From IMG/VR virus record IMGVR_UViG_3300032311_000767, positions 1 to 33,991 of that record: a stretch of 33,991 nt of DNA. The stretch is one strand, 5' to 3'. Origin of the DNA: a virus. Position 1 is the first letter of the stretch. Every line of letters begins with the position of its first letter. This document shows, one piece after another, positions 8,257 to 16,189 of the stretch. Position numbers and translations under genes: made by a program. The notes beneath the pieces are model-generated. The model did no database searches, had not been told where the DNA came from, and saw only the letters and a program-made list of their open reading frames with translations.

Positions 8257-9192
8257 ATGAAACAGCACACAATATTAAACGAAAAATATCGTCCTGATAC
8301 TTTAGAAGGCTATATTTGCTCAGACGGAAATAAAGATAAATTTCAAGAATTTATAAATAATCAAGATATACCTCATATCTTATTAGCTGGAAGACCAGGT
8401 TCAGGTAAAACAACCTTAGCTAAAATATTAGCAAATAATATTAATTGTGATTATTTATTTCTTAATGCTGTTGATGAACGAAGTATAGATGTTATGAGAG
8501 ATAAAGTTGGATCATTCGCTTCAGCTGGATCATTTAAACCTCTTAAAATAGTAATACTGGATGAAGCAACTCATATTCTTCAAGCATCACAAGTAATGTT
8601 ACTTAACATGATGGAAACGTATAGTATAAATACTCGTTTCATCTTAACAGGTAACTATCCAGAACGTTTGATTGAACCACTTCGTAGCAGATGTCAAGAA
8701 TTTGATTTAGAACCACCGTCTAAAAAGGTTATAGCTAAACATGTAGACAATATATTAAATATTGAAGACATTAAACACACACCTGAAGATGTTGTTAGTA
8801 TAATTAAAAAATTCTATCCTGATTTTAGACGTATAATCAATGCATGTCAAAAATATACTGTCAATAATGAAATCAAATTAGATAGTTCTATAACCGTATC
8901 TGATGACTATAAGAATCAAATATTAGAAGTGCTTAAAAACCCAAAATCAACTGCATTCAATACAGTACGCCAAATACTAGCAGATGCTGATTTAAGTGAT
9001 TATACCGACCTTTACAGGTTTTTATACGACAATATAGATGAATACACTAAAAATAATGTTGGAGAAATAATTATCTTAATCGAAGAATATAGATATCATT
9101 CTGTTGTAAGAATTGATCAGGAAATTTGTTTCTGCGCTTTAATTAGTAAAATTATATCTATTCTTTTATTCAAAACAATTAAAATAAATTAA
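8257..9192 (+). CDS. 44: Clamp loader large subunit, AAA+ ATPase (T4 gp44-like)
   Basis: The 311-residue AAA+ protein (T4 gp44 has 319) carries Walker A GRPGSGKT (45-52), Walker B IVILDEAT (98-105, DEAT in place of DEAD), sensor 1 FILTGNYPERL (about 128-138) and the SRC arginine-finger motif (144-146) typical of clamp-loader subunits. It begins ILNEKYRPDTLEGYI, the standard opening of RFC/gp44 proteins. Four copies with one gp62 would open the clamp ring and place it on primer-template junctions using ATP. The gp62-like gene lies two genes downstream, matching the T4 pairing. Confidence 0.95.
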   Translation: MKQHTILNEKYRPDTLEGYICSDGNKDKFQEFINNQDIPHILLAGRPGSGKTTLAKILANNINCDYLFLNAVDERSIDVMRDKVGSFASAGSFKPLKIVILDEATHILQASQVMLLNMMETYSINTRFILTGNYPERLIEPLRSRCQEFDLEPPSKKVIAKHVDNILNIEDIKHTPEDVVSIIKKFYPDFRRIINACQKYTVNNEIKLDSSITVSDDYKNQILEVLKNPKSTAFNTVRQILADADLSDYTDLYRFLYDNIDEYTKNNVGEIIILIEEYRYHSVVRIDQEICFCALISKIISILLFKTIKIN

Positions 9193-9199
9193 AAATAAA

Positions 9200-9445
9200 A
9201 TGGAAAACCAAAAACAAATGAAGCTGAACATTGATTTAAAATCAGCAGAAACAATTTATTCATCTAATGGCAATTGTATATTCGCAGAAGGTGTGATATT
9301 GAAGAAAATTTCTAAATTTGTATCTGGAACATCAGAAGATGCTATAGTACCTATACCTGTATTTTATGATATAGAAAGTGGAGCTATTTTAACTGAGTTA
9401 TTACCTAAAGAATTAAGAGAAGAGTTTGAAAACAAAGAACAATAA
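9200..9445 (+). CDS. Small conserved-looking protein between the clamp loader genes
   Basis: An 81-residue protein. The segment VILKKISKFVSGTSEDAIVPIPVFYDIESGAIL resembles, from memory, a small zinc-ribbon protein of T4-like phages with the pattern KISK..tGt.qD..vPIPVF followed by a CxxC pair; here the cysteine knuckles are absent apart from one Cys in NGNCIF. If the relation is real, this member has lost zinc binding. It overlaps the following gp62-like gene by 20 bases, so the two are probably translated together. Function unknown. Confidence 0.6.
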   Translation: MENQKQMKLNIDLKSAETIYSSNGNCIFAEGVILKKISKFVSGTSEDAIVPIPVFYDIESGAILTELLPKELREEFENKEQ

Positions 9446-9869
9446 TTTTACATTATTTGACTGGTTAAAAGAGATTACTCTAAATAAACATAAATGGAGC
9501 TCATTCAGTGAAGATGATAAAGCTTCATTTAATGTTTATATGATAAATCGTTACTTATCAATGAGTCAAGAATACATTGACATAGTTAACTATGTTCAAA
9601 CAATCCCCTATACTGAAAAAGAAAAAGTATACAAAATATACTGTAGTATAATACCTAAGAGAAATGTTTGGTTAAAATATACCAAATCAAACAAAAAATC
9701 TAATCCAGATGTTTTATTACAGTACGTAGCAAAAGAATATACTATTTCGCTTGGAGAAGCAAAAGAATATATTTACTTTCTAGGTAAAGAAGGTATTACA
9801 GATATTTTAACCAGACATGGTGTAGATGAAAAAGAACAGAAAAAACTTTTAAAAGATTTAATTATATGA
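9426..9869 (+). CDS. 62: Clamp loader small subunit (T4 gp62-like), diverged
   Basis: The 147-residue protein has the layout of gp62 proteins of T4-like phages: an N-terminal FDWLKEIT, then a segment of the type YMINRYLSM..EYIDIVNYVQ (compare the family pattern yxvNr.LSy..d.v..aN.mn), then KVYKIYCSIIPKRNVWLKYTK (family pattern yd.l.n.irprkRf.kW.K) and a C-terminal helical part, VLLQYVAKEYTISLGEAKEYIYFLG. Position after gp44 supports the call. Its stop overlaps the next start (ATGA). gp62 has no ATPase of its own; it completes the pentameric loader. Confidence 0.7.
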   Translation: MKTKNNNFTLFDWLKEITLNKHKWSSFSEDDKASFNVYMINRYLSMSQEYIDIVNYVQTIPYTEKEKVYKIYCSIIPKRNVWLKYTKSNKKSNPDVLLQYVAKEYTISLGEAKEYIYFLGKEGITDILTRHGVDEKEQKKLLKDLII

Positions 9870-10240
9870 CAAAGAATAGTGAACTATATCCTGATTTTGG
9901 GAAAAATATTGTAAATGAGTTTGAAACTAATTACCCTCAATTATCTAATGAATTCAAACAAATTCAGCAGGAGCAATATAGATTATTTGCTTCCAAAATG
10001 ATGGATTATGGTATACAAAATATAGCTTTAGGCTCAACATTAGAAAACGAAGAAGATGTTAAATTTTCTATAACTGGTATTTGGTTACGATGTAACGATA
10101 AAATCAATCGTTTAAAAAACTTAATTAAACGTGATGGACAAAATTATGTTAAAGGTGAATCAATGATTGATAGCTTTATTGACTTATCTAATTACGGGAT
10201 AATAGCAATGATGGTTTTACGAAACAAATGGAAAAAATAA
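9866..10240 (+). CDS. DUF1599 / Nmad1-like protein
   Basis: The 124-residue protein matches the DUF1599 pattern, also named nucleotide modification associated domain 1. It has a MMDYGIQNIALGS-type motif, ENEEDVKFSITGIWLRCNDKINRLKNLI, a GQNYVKGESMIDSFIDLSNYGIIAMMV segment, and a terminal KWKK. The conserved acidic and Asn residues in ENEEDVKFS and NDKINRL are the family's likely functional positions. The family has been linked in comparative studies to phage genomes with modified nucleotides, but its chemistry is not established. It follows gp62 with an ATGA overlap, so it is translationally coupled to the replication genes. Confidence 0.8.
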   Translation: MTKNSELYPDFGKNIVNEFETNYPQLSNEFKQIQQEQYRLFASKMMDYGIQNIALGSTLENEEDVKFSITGIWLRCNDKINRLKNLIKRDGQNYVKGESMIDSFIDLSNYGIIAMMVLRNKWKK

Positions 10241-10243
10241 ATT

Positions 10244-11206
10244 TTGAAAAAACAAATACCAAAAATAATAAAGGAAATTCAGAAACATAGCTTTCCAGAA
10301 TTAGATAAAAGTATTGTAAAAACAATATCTTATAGTCAGATGTCTATGTTTATGTCTTGTCCTAAAAAATGGGAGTTACAATATAAAGAAGGAAATTATA
10401 GTTTTAAACCATCAATTCATGCTACTTTTGGAACAGCGTTACATGAAACCTTACAAAATTATATTACTGTATTTTATGAAGAAAGTGGAGCTGAAGCTGA
10501 TAGAATTGATATAGAATCTTACTTTCAAGATAGATTAAGTGAAGTTTATAAAAGTGGATATGAATCAAATCAAAAAGTTCATTTTAGTACTCCTGAAGAA
10601 CTAAGAGAGTTTTATGATGATGGTTTAGAAATTATAAAATTCTTTAAAAAAAAGAAAGGAGGATATTTCGATAAAAAAGGATGGCATTTAATAGGGTGTG
10701 AAATACCAATTCAATTACCACCCCATCCTGACTATAGAAATATAATATATAAAGGTTATCTTGACTTAGTATTATATCATGAACCAACAAATACTTTTAA
10801 GATTATAGATATCAAAACAAGTACTCGAGGATGGAATGATAAAAATAAAAAAGATGAAATCAAGCAATTCCAATTAATATTATACAAACAATACTTTAGT
10901 CAGATATTTAATGTTCCTGTAGACAATATTGAAATAGAATTCTTTATTGTAAAAAGAAAAATATGGGAAAAATCAGAATTTCCTCAAAGTCGTATTCAAA
11001 CATTTACACCATTAAGTGGAAAAATCAAATCAAGTAAAGCATCAAAAGCTGTTTATGATTTTATTGATAAAGTGTTTGAACAAAATGGAGAATATAAAAA
11101 TACAAAACATGAAGTGAATCCAAGTAAAGATAACTGTATGTATTGTTTTTTTGCTGATAAACCTGACTTATGTTCAAAAGGTCAAGAAATTTTAAAAAAA
11201 GATTAA
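10244..11206 (+). CDS. PD-(D/E)XK nuclease of RecB/Cas4 type with Cys cluster
   Basis: The 320-residue protein starts at TTG 10244 after the usual A-rich leader, with the next in-frame ATG only at residue 33. Motifs: SYSQMSMFMSCPKKWELQY (about 29-47) with C39, then FGTALHETLQNYI (about 62-74), the Asp of GYLDLVLY (about 173) and IIDIKTS (about 187-193) forming the catalytic D..DxK, and QFQLILYKQY with the QxxxY motif. C-terminal cysteines in NCMYCFFADKPDLC, together with C39, are placed as in the iron-sulfur staple of Cas4/AddB nucleases. It probably acts as a DNA exonuclease in recombination or end processing. It closes the replication module. Confidence 0.85.
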   Translation: MKKQIPKIIKEIQKHSFPELDKSIVKTISYSQMSMFMSCPKKWELQYKEGNYSFKPSIHATFGTALHETLQNYITVFYEESGAEADRIDIESYFQDRLSEVYKSGYESNQKVHFSTPEELREFYDDGLEIIKFFKKKKGGYFDKKGWHLIGCEIPIQLPPHPDYRNIIYKGYLDLVLYHEPTNTFKIIDIKTSTRGWNDKNKKDEIKQFQLILYKQYFSQIFNVPVDNIEIEFFIVKRKIWEKSEFPQSRIQTFTPLSGKIKSSKASKAVYDFIDKVFEQNGEYKNTKHEVNPSKDNCMYCFFADKPDLCSKGQEILKKD

Positions 11207-11260
11207 TTTTTCATATCTCCGCATATATTTATATATAACAATTAAATTAAAATAAAATAT

Positions 11261-11455
11261 ATGAAAAACGTACAAGTTCTTACAAGTGTTAAAGTTAATA
11301 GTGCAATATGGGATGAATTTAGAATATCATGTGTTAAATACAAGTTCTCACTACAGAAATTAGCAGATAGAGCAATGCATTTATACTTAACAGATCCTGA
11401 ATTTAGAAAAAAAGTCCATAGTCATACTAATATTGACATTGAAACAAAAGATTAA
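11261..11455 (+). CDS. Ribbon-helix-helix-like small DNA-binding protein
   Basis: The 64-residue protein begins with a short strand, VLTSVKVNSAIW, followed by two helices, DEFRISCVKYKFSLQKLADRAMHLYL, the order seen in Arc/MetJ-type ribbon-helix-helix regulators. It is preceded by a 54-base gap with a TATATTTATA box (11224-11233) and stands at the border between the replication module and the glycan island, a sensible place for a regulator. DNA binding is inferred from the fold pattern only. Confidence 0.55.
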   Translation: MKNVQVLTSVKVNSAIWDEFRISCVKYKFSLQKLADRAMHLYLTDPEFRKKVHSHTNIDIETKD

Positions 11456-11476
11456 TTAAATTAAAAAACAAGTTAT

Positions 11477-12910
11477 ATGAATTCAGAATTTAAATATTTA
11501 CCTCTTGATAAGAGGAAAAAAATCATGCTCGTAACAGACGACATACGTGTCCATAGTGGCGTAGCAACAGTTGGGAGAGAGATTGTTATACATACTGCCC
11601 AACATTTTAATTGGGTTGTAGTTGGAGGATCTATAAAACACCCAGATAGTGGTAAACGATTTGATTTATCCCAAGACACTAATGGTATAGCAAATTTAAC
11701 AGACTCATCAGTTATTTTATATCCAGTTGATGGATATGGTAGTCAAGAATTAATTAGACATTTAATTGAACTTGAAAAACCAGATGCAATAATGTTGATT
11801 ACTGACCCTCGTTATTTCACTCATATTTTCCAAATGGAAAATGAAATAAGAAGAAAAATACCTATCACATATTTAAATATTTGGGATGAATACCCAGCTC
11901 CATTATATAATAAAGCATATTATGAAGCTTGTGATTTATTAATGGGTATTTCAAAACAAACAGTTAATATTAACAAATTAGTATTAGGTGATAAAGCTAA
12001 TAATAAAATTATAAAATATGTACCTCATGGTTTGAATCATGAAATAATGAAACCATTTGATTATAATGATCCTGAATTAGTTAAATTTAGAAAAAATTTA
12101 TTTGGAAATAAAGAATATGATTTTGTATTATTCTTTAACTCTAGAAATATTAGAAGAAAACAAATTCCGGACGCTATGTTAGCATATCGTTTATTCATAG
12201 AACAATTACCTATTGAAAAGGCTAAAAAATGTGCTTTTGTATTACATACAGAAATTGTAAGTGAACATGGTACTGATTTAGAAGCCGTTAGAGAATTATT
12301 TCTTGAAGGTGAACAATATAATGTTTATTTCTCTACAAATAGATATAATACTCATGAAATGAATTTATTATATAACTGTAGTGATGCTCAAATATTATTA
12401 ACATCAAATGAAGGATGGGGATTAAGTTTAACTGAAGCTATATTAGCTGGTCGTCCAATTATCGCTAATGTAACAGGTGGAATGCAAGATCAAATGCGTT
12501 TTTCTAAAAACAATAAATGGATTGATTTTGATGCTGATTTCCCTTCTAATCATAATGGCACTATAAAAGAGTGTGGAGAATGGGCGTTCCCAGTATTCCC
12601 AACTAACCGTTCACTTGTTGGTTCACCAGTTACTCCGTATATTTGGGATGATAGATGTACATCAGAAGATGCTGCTGAACAAATTATGAATGTTTATAAT
12701 TTAGGAAGAGAAGAATTAAGACGTAGAGGATTAAAAGGTAGAGAATGGGCAATAAGTAAAGAAGCTGGATTTACAGGTGAACATCAAGGTGAAAGAGTAA
12801 TAGAAGCTTTTGATGAATTGTTTGAAACTTGGAAACCAAGAGAAAAATATGAATTAATAAATTGCAATGAAACAAAACCAAACTCTGTAAACCATAAATT
12901 AATATATTAA
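11477..12910 (+). CDS. GT-B fold glycosyltransferase (family 4-like)
   Basis: The 477-residue protein has a GT-B two-domain layout. The N-terminal Rossmann part starts KKIMLVTDDIRVHSGVATVG, with the Gly-rich loop after the first strand. The C-terminal domain holds the sugar-nucleotide site SNEGWGLSLTEAILAGRPII (about 309-328), the EGxGLxxxEA signature of GT4 enzymes. It should move a sugar from a nucleotide donor to an acceptor not defined here. It is the first enzyme of the glycan island and is followed by a second GT4-like gene after 14 bases. Confidence 0.88.
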   Translation: MNSEFKYLPLDKRKKIMLVTDDIRVHSGVATVGREIVIHTAQHFNWVVVGGSIKHPDSGKRFDLSQDTNGIANLTDSSVILYPVDGYGSQELIRHLIELEKPDAIMLITDPRYFTHIFQMENEIRRKIPITYLNIWDEYPAPLYNKAYYEACDLLMGISKQTVNINKLVLGDKANNKIIKYVPHGLNHEIMKPFDYNDPELVKFRKNLFGNKEYDFVLFFNSRNIRRKQIPDAMLAYRLFIEQLPIEKAKKCAFVLHTEIVSEHGTDLEAVRELFLEGEQYNVYFSTNRYNTHEMNLLYNCSDAQILLTSNEGWGLSLTEAILAGRPIIANVTGGMQDQMRFSKNNKWIDFDADFPSNHNGTIKECGEWAFPVFPTNRSLVGSPVTPYIWDDRCTSEDAAEQIMNVYNLGREELRRRGLKGREWAISKEAGFTGEHQGERVIEAFDELFETWKPREKYELINCNETKPNSVNHKLIY

Positions 12911-12924
12911 AATAAAAAAATTAT

Positions 12925-14235
12925 ATGAATAAACCGTTATTTATAATTAGTAGTTGTTATGATACATACAGTGGATATGGAGCTAGAAGTCGTGATTTGA
13001 TAAAAGCTATTATTGAAACTGATAAATATGATGTTAAATTATTATCTCAAAGATGGGGGAATACACCTTGGGGATTCTGTAAAGACAATCCAGAATGGGG
13101 ATTTTTATTAAATCATAATTTACCTAATAACCAATTAACTCAACAACCTGAAATATGGATGCAGATTACAATTCCATCTGAATTTCAACCTGTAGGAAAA
13201 TACAATATTGGTGTAACAGCAGGTATTGAAACAACAGTATGTGCTCCTGATTGGATTGAAGGATTAAATAGAATGGATTTGAATTTAGTTTCATCTAATC
13301 ATTCGAAAAAAGTATTTGAAGAAAGTAAATTTGAAAGACGTAATCAGCAAACAAATCAAGTAGAAGGAATGATACAACTTCAAAAACCAATTGAAGTGTT
13401 ATTTGAAGGAGCTAATTTAGATGTTTATAATGTCATAAACCAAAATCAAATTACAAACATCGAACTTGATTCAATTAAAGAAAATTTCGCTTATCTTTTC
13501 GTAGGACATTGGGTTCAAGGCGACTTAGGTGAAGACCGCAAAAACGTCGGCTTATTAATTAAGGCATTTTATGAGATATTTAAAAATAAAAAGACAAAAC
13601 CAGCTCTTATTTTAAAAACATCAATGGTTGGATCATCGTATATGGATAGAGAAGAAATTCTTAAACGTATTAAGATGATTAGAAAAACAGTTAATTCAAA
13701 AGACTTACCAAATATATATCTTTTACATGGTGAATTTACAGATTCAGAAATGAATGAATTGTATAATCATTCTAAAGTAAAAGCTATGATTAATCTAACT
13801 AGAGGTGAAGGATTTGGTCGTCCGTTACTTGAATTTAGTTTAGTTAAAAAGCCAATGATTACTACTAATTGGAGTGGACATACAGATTTCTTAAAATCAG
13901 AATTTACAACTATGTTACCTGGTCAAATGACTAATGTTCATCCAAGTGCTGCTAATCAATGGTTATTACAAGAAAGTCAATGGTTATCAGTAGATCAAGG
14001 TCAAGTAGGTCATTACATGAAAGATATGTTTGAAAACTATAAAAACTATACTGAAAACGCTAAACGTCAAGCATACTACAGTAAAACAGAATTTAGTTGG
14101 GATAAAATGAAAGATAAATTAGATGAATATTTAACTAAATCAATTCCCGAGTTCCCAAAACAAATTCAACTTAAACTACCTCAACTTAAAAAAATCGAGT
14201 TACCTAAACTTAAAAAAATAGAATCAAATGGATAA
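12925..14235 (+). CDS. GT-B fold glycosyltransferase (family 4-like) with repeated C-terminal tail
   Basis: The 436-residue enzyme opens with PLFIISSCYDTYSGYGARSRDLI, a Gly-rich GT-B donor loop, and has the family signature LTRGEGFGRPLLEFSLVKKP (about 291-310). After the catalytic domain the last 25 residues are two copies of LPxLKKIE (LPQLKKIELPKLKKIE), a basic amphipathic tail that could bind a membrane or a partner. It overlaps the next gene by 8 bases. It is paired with the preceding GT4-like gene, probably acting in sequence on the same glycan. Confidence 0.87.
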   Translation: MNKPLFIISSCYDTYSGYGARSRDLIKAIIETDKYDVKLLSQRWGNTPWGFCKDNPEWGFLLNHNLPNNQLTQQPEIWMQITIPSEFQPVGKYNIGVTAGIETTVCAPDWIEGLNRMDLNLVSSNHSKKVFEESKFERRNQQTNQVEGMIQLQKPIEVLFEGANLDVYNVINQNQITNIELDSIKENFAYLFVGHWVQGDLGEDRKNVGLLIKAFYEIFKNKKTKPALILKTSMVGSSYMDREEILKRIKMIRKTVNSKDLPNIYLLHGEFTDSEMNELYNHSKVKAMINLTRGEGFGRPLLEFSLVKKPMITTNWSGHTDFLKSEFTTMLPGQMTNVHPSAANQWLLQESQWLSVDQGQVGHYMKDMFENYKNYTENAKRQAYYSKTEFSWDKMKDKLDEYLTKSIPEFPKQIQLKLPQLKKIELPKLKKIESNG

Positions 14236-14776
14236 ACAATTTAATGAAGAAAAACTCATTGAAATATTATTTCATGAAGATGTAAAAATACTAAAAAATA
14301 AAGAATTACAAGAATATTATTCTTTAGCTAATACCTTACTCACTGAATTTTTAAATCCTGAATTAAGTTATAATTATGAAAAAATTGTAAGAGATAGTGG
14401 GGAATTAATGTTTAAAATAAAATATGAAAATGATCCTTATTTTATTATAACATTAAAGAAAGGTGGAATAAATGAAAATCATTATTGGATTTTAGATTTT
14501 TATTTTCCTGAGAAAGAAGATGGATTTGCTAAACAAGAAGGATTAAAAGGTGAAAATTATTTAGACACTGTTTCTAAAATATTTAAAGATGAAATATTAC
14601 CTTTTATAGAAAAAAATCAATATCCTATATTATATTTTAAAGCATATTCTAATGATAGTTATGGAAATTTAAGGATGAAGGTTTTCACTAAAATAGTAGA
14701 TAAATTTATAAATAAAAACACATTTGATGTAGAAAAAAGATCAAATGAATTTGTAATAACTAAAAAAATAAATTAA
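14228..14776 (+). CDS. Protein of unknown function in glycan island
   Basis: A 182-residue protein with no motif I recognise. It is alpha/beta: a helical N-terminus (KLIEILFHEDVKILKNKELQEYYSLANTLLTEFL), a central beta section (ELMFKIKYENDPYFIITLKKGG..HYWILDFYFP) and a C-terminal segment, YPILYFKAYSNDSYGNLRMKVFTKIVDKF, that loosely resembles acetyltransferase-like folds in phages. No signal peptide or membrane helix. The overlap with the upstream glycosyltransferase gene implies coupled translation. Confidence 0.7.
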   Translation: MDKQFNEEKLIEILFHEDVKILKNKELQEYYSLANTLLTEFLNPELSYNYEKIVRDSGELMFKIKYENDPYFIITLKKGGINENHYWILDFYFPEKEDGFAKQEGLKGENYLDTVSKIFKDEILPFIEKNQYPILYFKAYSNDSYGNLRMKVFTKIVDKFINKNTFDVEKRSNEFVITKKIN

Positions 14777-14782
14777 AATAAA

Positions 14783-15262
14783 ATGGATAATTTAGTAATA
14801 TGTAAAAGATGTGGCTCAGACGCATGTATGGAAACTGAACCTTATCAAAATGTAAAATCATACCACTGTATGGGGTGTGGTTTTACTACAAACATCTTAA
14901 TGAAAGAAGGTGAAGCATTTTTAGAAGAACAAAAAGGAATTTTACCTGAATTGTATAAAGACTTAATGTTCACAGATGATGAAGGAAAAATTTGGATGCC
15001 TTCATCGGTAAATTCACCAGAACAAGGAATGATATTTGCTAATGGTACAGGAGCGGATTTGTGGAAATGGTCAGCTGTAAAGGCAGTACCAGTATTAGAA
15101 GAAGAAAAAGAAAAATACCCAATAAAATCAAAACCAGGAGAATATTATAAATTCCGAATGGATATGGATACAATACAACATTTCGAAGAAGGTGATTATA
15201 TGGATGCATTAAGTCATATAGGTATCCTCCCTCAAGAAGAAAGTTTGGAAGACCAAAAATAA
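14783..15262 (+). CDS. Zinc-ribbon protein of unknown function
   Basis: The 159-residue protein starts with a zinc ribbon: CKRCGSDAC at 7-15 and CMGCGF at 29-34, that is CxxC..CxxC. The rest is acidic and unassigned (DEGKIWMPSSVNSPEQGMIFANG, then WKWSAVKAVPV). Proteins of this layout are frequent in T4-like phages and have been left unnamed. Its last codons contain the -33 box of the promoter for the next gene. Confidence 0.7.
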   Translation: MDNLVICKRCGSDACMETEPYQNVKSYHCMGCGFTTNILMKEGEAFLEEQKGILPELYKDLMFTDDEGKIWMPSSVNSPEQGMIFANGTGADLWKWSAVKAVPVLEEEKEKYPIKSKPGEYYKFRMDMDTIQHFEEGDYMDALSHIGILPQEESLEDQK

Positions 15263-15275
15263 GGTATTATATTTG
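15244..15275 (+). promoter_or_regulatory. Promoter with perfect TTTG / TAnnTTTG boxes, overlapping a gene end
   Basis: TTTG at 15244-15247 lies in the last codons of the zinc-ribbon gene, and TATATTTG at 15268-15275 is an exact Bacteroidota -7 box. The spacing is 20 nt. The -7 box is 15 bases before the ATG at 15290. The spacer (ggaagaccaaaaataagg) closely resembles that of the promoter at 33572. Confidence 0.65.
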
Positions 15276-15289
15276 GGATAAATAATAAT

Positions 15290-15547
15290 ATGATAGAAAG
15301 ACACCAATACATTGAAATGATTAAAACGGGTAATTTTGGTATGAATATATTTTATGAATACTACTCCGAGTTTAATAAAAATGAGTTATTTAAATTTTCA
15401 ATTAATGAATTTAATATGTTATTTAATAATTATATTAATATCATTGGAGTTAATGGTGCCATTAGTACAATTCGAAATTATTATGATAATAAATTCAATA
15501 TTATCACTTTGTCAGATAAAGAAGGAAAATTAATAAATGTTTTATAA
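15290..15547 (+). CDS. Small protein of unknown function
   Basis: An 85-residue protein rich in Asn, Ile, Tyr and Phe, predicted largely helical (RHQYIEMIKTGNFGMNIFYEYY, then FSINEFNMLFNNYINIIG). No recognisable domain. It has its own promoter and lies 2 bases before a GT-A glycosyltransferase, so both are probably transcribed from 15244. Confidence 0.65.
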   Translation: MIERHQYIEMIKTGNFGMNIFYEYYSEFNKNELFKFSINEFNMLFNNYINIIGVNGAISTIRNYYDNKFNIITLSDKEGKLINVL

Positions 15548-15549
15548 AT

Positions 15550-16179
15550 ATGAAAATAAGTTACGGAATAACAGTTAAAGATGAAATAGTAGAAATTCAA
15601 CATTTGTTAACTTTTCTTTTAAAGAATAAAAGACAGCAAGATGAAATCGTTATATTATTTGATAGTATGAATGGTTCTTCATCAGTTGAAGATTATTTAC
15701 GAGCAAACTCAATAAATGATGATTGTGGGTTTAAATGGTATCCATATCCTTTCAATGGGCATTTTGCTGATTTAAAAAATTATTTAAGCAGTTGGTGTAC
15801 TGGTGATTATATATTCCAAATAGATGCTGATGAAACTCCAGATGAGGAACTTATGAAACAATTACCTGATGTTTTAGAAAATAACTCAAACATTGAAGTA
15901 TTTTTAGTACCTCGTATTAATACAGTAAAAGGTCTAACTCAAGAACATATTCAAAAATGGGGTTGGAATGTAAATGAAAACCAATGGGTTAATTGGCCTG
16001 ACTATCAATGGAGAATTTACAAAAATACTTCTGAAATTAAATGGATAAATAAAGTGCATGAACGATTAGATGGATTCAAAACGTACACTGCGTTGCCAGA
16101 TGATAAGACATTCACTTTATTTCATCCTAAAACAATTGAACGACAAGAAAAACAAAATAGTTATTATAACAAATTATAA
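15550..16179 (+). CDS. GT-A fold glycosyltransferase (family 2-like)
   Basis: The 209-residue protein begins MKISYGITVKDEIVEIQHLLTFLL, the N-terminal strand and helix of GT2 enzymes, with an acidic residue after strand 2 (VILFDSMNG) and the metal-binding DxD in YIFQIDADETPDEEL (DAD at 92-94). The later RINTVKG and WRIYKN..IKWINKVHERLDG segments match a subgroup of short phage and bacterial GT2 proteins that ends with VHE. It should transfer a sugar from a nucleotide donor with Mn2+ or Mg2+. Confidence 0.85.
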   Translation: MKISYGITVKDEIVEIQHLLTFLLKNKRQQDEIVILFDSMNGSSSVEDYLRANSINDDCGFKWYPYPFNGHFADLKNYLSSWCTGDYIFQIDADETPDEELMKQLPDVLENNSNIEVFLVPRINTVKGLTQEHIQKWGWNVNENQWVNWPDYQWRIYKNTSEIKWINKVHERLDGFKTYTALPDDKTFTLFHPKTIERQEKQNSYYNKL

Positions 16180-16189
16180 ACCCCACTAA

